The notes under the pieces: generated by a model | The model's input: only the letters and a program-made list of their open reading frames with translations | Database searches by the model: none | What the model was told of the DNA's origin: nothing | Shown here: one piece after another, positions 59,167 to 64,000 of the stretch | Numbering within the stretch: position 1 is the first letter of the stretch | Layout: every line of letters starts with the position of its first letter | Position numbers and translations under genes: made by a program | DNA from: JBDIAG01 sp047974565 | Lineage (GTDB): Bacteria > Actinomycetota > Actinomycetes > Actinomycetales > CAWJMD01 | NCBI GenBank assembly: GCA_047974565.1 | Contig: JBKECN010000037.1 | Coordinates: 32,594-96,593, forward strand | DNA length: 64,000 nt | Direction of reading: 5' to 3'

Positions 59167-59676
59167 TCAGGATGCGTCCCCCACCGGTTCAGGACGTCCC
59201 GGCTGCTCCCCGCCGCGGGCCTCCAGGTAACTATTCTTGGGCACCATCACCGCCCGCGTAAAGATGCAGACGAGAACTCCGTCCTGGTTGTACCCGCGAG
59301 TCTGCACCGTGACCACGCCACGATCGTCCTTGCTGGTGGATTCTTTCTTGTCCAGCACGGTGGTCTCGCCGTAGATCGTGTCGCCGTGGAAGGTCGGGGC
59401 CACGTGCTTGAGGGAGGTCACCTCGAGGTTGGCGATGGCCTTGCCGGAGACGTCCGGCACGCTCATGCCCAACAGCAGCGAGTAGATGTAGTTGCCGACG
59501 ACGACGTTCTTGCCCTGCACGGTGGTGGTCGCGTAGTTCGCGTCCAGGTGCAGCGGGTGGTGGTTCATCGTCAGCAGGCAGAACAAGTGGTCGTCGTACT
59601 CGGTGACGGTCTTGCCAGGCCAGTGCCGGTAGACCGCCCCGACCTCGAACTCCTCGAAAGTGCGCCCGAACTGCAT
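59167..59676 (-). CDS. MaoC-family hydratase/dehydratase
   Basis: The 169-residue hot-dog-fold protein has FEEFEVGAVYRHWPGKTVTE and TMNHHPLHLDANYATTT (hydratase Asp/His), then GNYIYSLLLGMSV and APTFHGDTIYGETTVL. This pattern is close to MaoC-like enoyl-CoA or mesaconyl/itaconyl-CoA hydratases. ATG 59676 has AGAGGA upstream; the longer frame to 59829 is antisense to pepP. It precedes the transglycosylase gene by 21 nt. Confidence 0.87.
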   Translation of the reverse strand: MQFGRTFEEFEVGAVYRHWPGKTVTEYDDHLFCLLTMNHHPLHLDANYATTTVQGKNVVVGNYIYSLLLGMSVPDVSGKAIANLEVTSLKHVAPTFHGDTIYGETTVLDKKESTSKDDRGVVTVQTRGYNQDGVLVCIFTRAVMVPKNSYLEARGGEQPGRPEPVGDAS

Positions 59677-59784
59677 GGTTCCATCCTCTCCGCCCAGTCC
59701 ACGACTGTGCGAGTCCGGTCGGGGCCGGCCGACCCCAACACGCGTGTGTGCTGCTCCAGCAGCGGTACGACGGCGCCCTCGTGG

Positions 59785-59790
59785 CAGACT
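59785..59790 (+). promoter_or_regulatory. -10 box (CAGACT) of pepP, leaderless
   Basis: CAGACT 6 nt from ATG 59797, the same hexamer and spacing as for the AIM24 gene (31937-31942). Confidence 0.5.
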
Positions 59791-59796
59791 CGAAGC

Positions 59797-61515
59797 ATGG
59801 ACGATGGCCTGCTCGACTCCGGCCCCCACCCCGACTCCGAATCCGGTCCACAGTCCGGCTCGGAGGCCGTCGCGGTGAGCGGCCCGGAGACCGTACCGGA
59901 GGACGAACTACGTGCCCGCGGCAGCAACCGTAGCCAGCGGCCGACCTCCGAGGCCTTCCGGGCCTTCATCGCCCGTGGCTGGGCCGAGCACGAGGACCGG
60001 TTGCCCGCCCCCTCGGCAGTGAGCGACTTCACCCCCGATCGGCGGCGCGCGGTGGCCGAGCGCTTCGCCGGGGACCGGCTGGTGATCCCCGCCGGTGAGT
60101 TGCGGGTGCGCAGCAACGACACCGATTACCGGTTCAGATCGCACTCGGCGTTCAGCCACCTGACCGGCCTAGGCAGCGACGCCGAGCCCGACGCGGTGCT
60201 CGTGTTGCACCCGGAGCCGGACGGTGGACACCGAGCGGTGCTGTACTTCCGTCCCCGGGCCGGGCGCGATTCGCAGGAGTTCTACGCCGATTCCCGGTAC
60301 GGCGAACTGTGGGTGGGAGCCCGCCCGACCCTGGAGATGGTCCAGGCCCTGACCGGGCTGGAGTGCGCGCACATCGACGAGTTGGCCGACGCCCTGGCCA
60401 AGGATGTGGATCAGGACGGCTCGCCGGCCGAGTCCGAGGACGTGGGCGAGGGGCACGCCGCGCCGGAATCGGGTGCCGGGCAGGAATCGCGTGCCGGGCA
60501 GGGCAGCCCGGGCGTCCGACTTCGGGTTGTTCCAGGGGCATCGGTCCCGGTGACCGAGTTGGTGAACCGGATCCGAGCCCGCTGGGGCGCACCGACCCGC
60601 GATGAGGCCGGCCGCAGCGAGCACGACCTGGCCGACGCCGAACTCGCCGAGTTCTGCTCGGAATTGCGCCTGGTGAAGGACGAGTGGGAAATCGCCGAGT
60701 TGCGCAAGGCTGTGGCGGCCAGCATCGCCGGATTCGCCGACATCGTCCGGGCGTTGCCGTCGGCGTGTGCGCATCCGCGCGGGGAACGGGTGGTGGAGAC
60801 CACTTTCGAGCTCACCGCCCGGCGGGAGGGCAATGGCGTCGGCTACGACACGATCGCCGCGGCCGGCGAGCACGCCTGCACCTTGCACTGGATCGTTAAC
60901 GACGGGCCGGTGGCGCCGGGCGAGTTGATCCTCATCGACGCCGGGGTGGAGGTCGACTCCCTCTACACCGCCGACATCACCCGCACCCTACCCGTCGACG
61001 GGCGCTTCACTCCCGCCCAGCGGCAGGTGTATGAGGCGGTGCTGGAGGCGGCGGACGCGGCCTTCGCGGTGGCCAGGCCGGGGAGCAGGTTCAAGGACCT
61101 GCATGCCGCGGCCATGGTGGTGATCGCCACCAAGCTGCACGAGTGGGGCATGTTGCCCGTCTCGGTGGAGGAGTCGTTGGACGTCACCACCGGCGGCCAG
61201 CACCGCCGCTGGATGGTGCACGGGACGTCGCATCATCTGGGCATCGACGTGCACGACTGCGCCCAGGCCCGGCGGGAGATGTACCTCGATGCCGAGTTGC
61301 GTCCGGGGATGGTGTTCACCATCGAGCCCGGCCTGTACTTCCGCACCGACGACCTGCTGGTCCCGCCGGAGTTGCGGGGCATCGGCGTACGGATCGAGGA
61401 CGACGTTCTGGTGACGGCTGACGGATGTGAGAGTCTCACTGCGGCATTGCCCCGCAAGAGCACGGACGTGGAGGACTGGATGGCGAGCCTGCGAGTCGCG
61501 GACAGGGCGGAATGA
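59797..61515 (+). CDS. pepP: Xaa-Pro aminopeptidase (PepP, M24B)
   Basis: The 572-residue protein has an aminopeptidase P N-terminal domain (FRSHSAFSHLTGLGSDAEPDAVLVLHPE split over two strands) and a pita-bread M24 domain with the dimetal ligands: Asp and Asp in LIDAGVEVDSLYTADITR, His in HGTSHHLGIDVHD, Glu in FTIEPGLYF and Glu in VRIEDDVLV. It removes an N-terminal residue before proline. An acidic, Ser/Gly-rich insertion (about 210-250) and a long acidic N-terminus are extra. ATG 59797 is leaderless. The 3' end overlaps the DUF6636 gene (ATGA). Confidence 0.93.
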   Translation: MDDGLLDSGPHPDSESGPQSGSEAVAVSGPETVPEDELRARGSNRSQRPTSEAFRAFIARGWAEHEDRLPAPSAVSDFTPDRRRAVAERFAGDRLVIPAGELRVRSNDTDYRFRSHSAFSHLTGLGSDAEPDAVLVLHPEPDGGHRAVLYFRPRAGRDSQEFYADSRYGELWVGARPTLEMVQALTGLECAHIDELADALAKDVDQDGSPAESEDVGEGHAAPESGAGQESRAGQGSPGVRLRVVPGASVPVTELVNRIRARWGAPTRDEAGRSEHDLADAELAEFCSELRLVKDEWEIAELRKAVAASIAGFADIVRALPSACAHPRGERVVETTFELTARREGNGVGYDTIAAAGEHACTLHWIVNDGPVAPGELILIDAGVEVDSLYTADITRTLPVDGRFTPAQRQVYEAVLEAADAAFAVARPGSRFKDLHAAAMVVIATKLHEWGMLPVSVEESLDVTTGGQHRRWMVHGTSHHLGIDVHDCAQARREMYLDAELRPGMVFTIEPGLYFRTDDLLVPPELRGIGVRIEDDVLVTADGCESLTAALPRKSTDVEDWMASLRVADRAE

Positions 61516-62000
61516 GCACACATCCGGTGGCGGTCAAACGCCGCCGCGATCGTCGTCGCAACTCCCGGATCATCATCACCGGTCTGGTGGTGCTCCTAGT
61601 CCTGCTCGGCTGGGCGGCGGTGGTCTCCCTGGAGTCCCCCAGCCCGCACCAGCCGGACACCGTGGCAGAGTCGGAGAACGAGGATCTGATCTTCACCTCC
61701 CCGGACAAGTCGGTGATCTGTCAGCTCAACCGCTTCCAGGCCCGGTGCACGGCGATCAACACGGTCTATGTCCCGCCGCAGGGGTGCACGATGGGCTGGA
61801 ACATGCAGGTTCTGGTCGACACGGCGATATCCGGGTGTGCGGAGGAGCCCTTCCCGGAGCCGGTCGGCCCGTTGGCCTTCGGCGACGATGTGACCCGGGG
61901 CGACCTGACCTGCCAGTCGCGGGCGGCCGCGATGCGATGCCTCAATGACAAGAGCCAGCACGGCTTCTCCATCTCAGCCAAGAGCACCATCGCTTTCTAA
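61512..62000 (+). CDS. DUF6636-type membrane-anchored protein
   Basis: The 162-residue protein starts with an Arg-rich cytoplasmic tip (VKRRRDRRRNSR), then one TM (IIITGLVVLLVLLGWAAVV) and an exported domain with TSPDKSVICQLNRFQARCTA, VYVPPQGC, GPLAFGDDVTRGDLTCQSRA and CLNDKSQHGFSISA. The S-P-x-x-x-x-x-C...C and HGFSIS patterns match DUF6636 proteins, with six paired Cys fitting disulfides. Function unknown. It is coupled to pepP by a 4-nt overlap. Confidence 0.75.
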   Translation: MSTHPVAVKRRRDRRRNSRIIITGLVVLLVLLGWAAVVSLESPSPHQPDTVAESENEDLIFTSPDKSVICQLNRFQARCTAINTVYVPPQGCTMGWNMQVLVDTAISGCAEEPFPEPVGPLAFGDDVTRGDLTCQSRAAAMRCLNDKSQHGFSISAKSTIAF

Positions 62001-62026
62001 CATGGCGTCCTAAGGGGTCGAGTGCC

Positions 62027-62977
62027 GTGCTGACTGATGTGAACGGGATCCTGGTGGGGCAGGCGCAGCGACTGGGTGAGGGCTGGGCGACCGGCGTCAC
62101 CGTGGTGGTGCCCCCGCCCGGGACGGTGGCCGCGGTGGACGTGCGTGGAGGCGGGCCGGGAACCCACGAGACCGACGCCTTGGCGGTGGGCACGCTGGTG
62201 CAGCACGCGGACGCCGTGGTGCTGTGTGGCGGAAGCGCTTTCGGCCTGGTGGCCGCCCACGGGGTGCAGCGGTGGTGCGAGGAACAGGGCCGTGGGTTTG
62301 CCGCCGGCGTCCGCCCGGATGGCAGCCCCTTGCTCGTGCCGGTGGTGCCGGCCGCGGCAATCTTCGACTTGGGCCGGGGTGGAGATCCGGATCTCCGTCC
62401 GGATGCCGAACTCGGCTTCGAGGCTGCCCAGGCTGCTCGCGGTGGGGCTTTCGCACGGGGGCAGGTCGGCGCCGGTACCGGCGCGCGCACCTCGGCGGGA
62501 GCCGCGCCCGGTGGGGTGGGCACCGCGACGATCAGGCTGGACGGTGGGGTGCTGGTCAGCGCGCTCGTGGTGCTCAATGCCGCGGGCCGGGTGCTCGCCG
62601 AGCCGCTCGCCGAGGCCGAGACACCGGCCGACGCCGAGGTACGGGCCGAGGCCGGTCGACCGCCGCTGAACACCACCCTGGCGGTCGTCGCGACAAACGC
62701 CCAGTTGGACCGCGGAGCCTGTCGCCGGATGGCCGGGGCCGGACACGATGGGCTGGCTCGGGCCATCCGCCCGATCCACACGCTGATGGACGGTGACACG
62801 GTCTTCGGCTTGGCGACCGGAGAGCTCTCGGCCCGGGTTGCCGACGCATCGGCAGCCGAGGCTGGATGGCCCGGAGCGCAGGAGCTGCTCGGCTTGGTGG
62901 CGGTGCAGGCCGCAGCCGCAGATGCCGTGCAGGCTGCCGTGCTGGACGCCTGGGAGCAGGCCAGCGCCCCAGCCTGA
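62027..62977 (+). CDS. P1/DmpA (S58) family peptidase
   Basis: The 316-residue protein opens LTDVNGILVGQAQ and has WATGVTVVVPPPGTVAAVDVRGGGPGTHETD split over the first strand set, LCGGSAFGL and then RPPLNTTLAVVATNAQL (residues 212-228). NTT (215-217) is at the autocleavage/nucleophile site of P1-type N-terminal-nucleophile peptidases. Relatives are beta-peptidyl or D-amino-acid peptidases. GTG 62027 has AAGGGG 10 nt upstream. The gene follows the DUF6636 gene by 26 nt and may be in the pepP unit. Confidence 0.88.
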   Translation: MLTDVNGILVGQAQRLGEGWATGVTVVVPPPGTVAAVDVRGGGPGTHETDALAVGTLVQHADAVVLCGGSAFGLVAAHGVQRWCEEQGRGFAAGVRPDGSPLLVPVVPAAAIFDLGRGGDPDLRPDAELGFEAAQAARGGAFARGQVGAGTGARTSAGAAPGGVGTATIRLDGGVLVSALVVLNAAGRVLAEPLAEAETPADAEVRAEAGRPPLNTTLAVVATNAQLDRGACRRMAGAGHDGLARAIRPIHTLMDGDTVFGLATGELSARVADASAAEAGWPGAQELLGLVAVQAAAADAVQAAVLDAWEQASAPA

Positions 62978-63180
62978 CGTCGCACCGCTCTGCCGCCGGG
63001 CTCGTACGGGCCGGGCTCGCTGGGCCGACCGGGCTTGCCGTACGGGCCAGAGTTATCCCGCCGACCAGGCTCGCTGTGCCGATCACACTCACCCTGCCGA
63101 CCACGTTCACCTCGCCGTACCGGCCCCCGTACCCCGCCATCGGCCAGACTCGCCGTGCCACCAGCCTCACCCGGGCTCGC
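62978..63180. repeat. Degenerate 18-bp tandem repeat tract after the P1 peptidase gene
   Basis: Consecutive 18-mers from 63011 to 63118 share the pattern CCNGGCTCGCTGTGCCGA (e.g. CCGGGCTCGCTGGGCCGA, CCAGGCTCGCTGTGCCGA, TCACACTCACCCTGCCGA). Partial units flank it (62996-63010, 63119-63136). There is no coding signal. The tract lies between two convergent genes. Confidence 0.75.
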
Positions 63181-64000
63181 TCAGAATGGCGGTGGCGCAT
63201 CAGGCGGCGGTGGCCAGGAGGCAGCATGACGCTCTGGCTCGGGTGGCGATGAGGGTTCGGGTCGGGCGCCGTTCGCGCGGGTGAGGTCTCGGGGGCAGGG
63301 GTCGATATCGGCGCCCACCGGGCGGCTTGGCACGTGTGCGTGGGACGCCGCCGTGGGCAGCGTGGGGCCAGGGTCACAGGTGTAGCGATCATCCCGGCCA
63401 CTGTCGTCGGCGTGTTCATTGCTACTCCCGTGATCGCCGTCGTCAGCCTTGTCGCCGTCGCCGACTGGTGCGTGCGCGTGCTGGTAGCCGCTCGGGTACG
63501 TGACGCCGGGCAGGCCAGCGGGGGTGGTCCAGGCGATGGCGCCGGTGTCGGGGTCGCGGTGGACCTGCCAGCCGGGCTGGTGGGTTTTGAGGAGGTGGTG
63601 GGGTCGGCACAGGTGGTGCAGGTTGTCCAGGCTGGTGGGTCCTTGGGGGTAGGGGGTGAGGTGGTCGGCGTCGCAGCGTGCGGCTGGCACGGTGCAGCCG
63701 GGGAAGGTGCAGGTCTGGTTGATGTGGTTGAGGTGGCGGCGGATCGCGGCGGTGGGCCGGTAGGAACGGGTGGAGATGTCCAGCGGGGTGGTGGTGATCG
63801 GGTCGGTGATGATCCGAGTCCAGGTGGCATCACCAGCGAGGTCGCGGGCGACGTGGGCGGGCAGGGGTCCGTACCCGCCCAGGTGGGCGGGGTTCTCGGC
63901 GAGGCCGAGCAGGGTGGGTAGGTCGATGGTCAGGTTCAGGGTGGTCGGGGTGGTGTGGTGGCGCATCAGGACCCCGGCGGGGTCGGCCAGGACGGTCTCG
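63181..64000 (-). CDS. 13E12/DUF222-type HNH endonuclease domain protein (5' end outside the window)
   Basis: The visible C-terminal part has the HNH motif: CTFPGCTVPAARCDADHLTP, PTSLDNLHHLCRPHH and LKTH. This is the DUF222 plus HNH arrangement of 13E12 repeat proteins, present in many copies in actinobacteria. The frame stays open to the window edge (ETVLADPAGVLMRHHTT), so an internal Met at 63966 is not the start. The C-terminal 90 residues after the HNH are low-complexity Asp/Gly/His/Pro-rich. Function (DNA cleavage, mobility) is not proven. Confidence 0.82.
   Translation of the reverse strand, partial: ETVLADPAGVLMRHHTTPTTLNLTIDLPTLLGLAENPAHLGGYGPLPAHVARDLAGDATWTRIITDPITTTPLDISTRSYRPTAAIRRHLNHINQTCTFPGCTVPAARCDADHLTPYPQGPTSLDNLHHLCRPHHLLKTHQPGWQVHRDPDTGAIAWTTPAGLPGVTYPSGYQHAHAPVGDGDKADDGDHGSSNEHADDSGRDDRYTCDPGPTLPTAASHAHVPSRPVGADIDPCPRDLTRANGARPEPSSPPEPERHAASWPPPPDAPPPF

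Overview
This window is chromosomal DNA from a high-GC Gram-positive actinobacterium. Evidence for this is the GC-rich composition, a preference for G or C at third codon positions, many GTG starts, many promoters with a TANNNT box only 5-8 nt before the start codon (leaderless transcripts), and lineage-marker genes (WhiB7, mycoredoxin, AdnAB, DUF3039, DUF3107, DUF3152, a 13E12-type HNH protein). I could not fix the genus.

Layout. 1-5.0 kb: a DEVH helicase, an autorepressor-like winged-helix/membrane-protein operon with a perfect palindromic operator, and an MFS exporter; between them lies a 0.5-kb array of paired 39-nt dyad elements. 5.0-9.6 kb: a repeat-rich spacer, then a GT39-type mannosyltransferase and a GT2-GtrA fusion in one operon. 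9.6-13.2 kb: DUF3039, YqgE/AlgH and VanZ-like genes diverge from a FUSC transporter across an array of GTCACCCGGGTCAC motifs. 13.2-19.6 kb: small enzymes with their regulators, namely TetR plus an alpha/beta hydrolase (divergent, shared operator) and a QorR-like HxlR regulator facing an NmrA/QorB-like reductase (divergent, shared operator), then an AhpD-like protein and a PLP lyase/aminotransferase. 19.6-20.0 kb: tmRNA (ssrA). 20.3-21.6 kb: a less GC-rich patch with two small export-related genes.

21.6-33 kb, all leftward: MoxR-DUF58-transglutaminase, smpB, an M23 peptidase, ftsX, ftsE (with a very long tail), prfB, an AIM24 protein and a HAD phosphatase. 33-57 kb contains a stress and DNA-repair neighbourhood that matches the Mycobacterium tuberculosis Rv3197A-Rv3213c region in content: whiB7 with a long structured leader, uvrD2, mrx1, nudC, adnB-adnA, an alkyltransferase-like protein, DUF3152, TetR, DUF3107, an RhlE-type helicase and a ParA/Soj-like protein. 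Between them are SulP, phosphotransferase-like, Gfo/Idh, DUF445 and ferritin-like genes. 56.7-64 kb: an anti-sigma-like ATPase, a PHP phosphoesterase, a transglycosylase, a MaoC hydratase, PepP, a DUF6636 protein, a P1 peptidase and the 3' part of an HNH gene that runs off the window end.

The genes mostly serve core cell biology: division and wall turnover (FtsEX, M23, transglycosylase), ribosome rescue and release (tmRNA, SmpB, RF2), ribosome-stress response (WhiB7), break repair (AdnAB, UvrD2) and redox buffering (Mrx1, QorR). No complete phage, insertion sequence, CRISPR array or defence island is visible. The most unusual material is non-coding: the 17-5-17 dyad family, the GTCACCCGGGTCAC array, 14-18-bp tandem repeats at gene ends, and the whiB7 leader with an 84-codon ORF.
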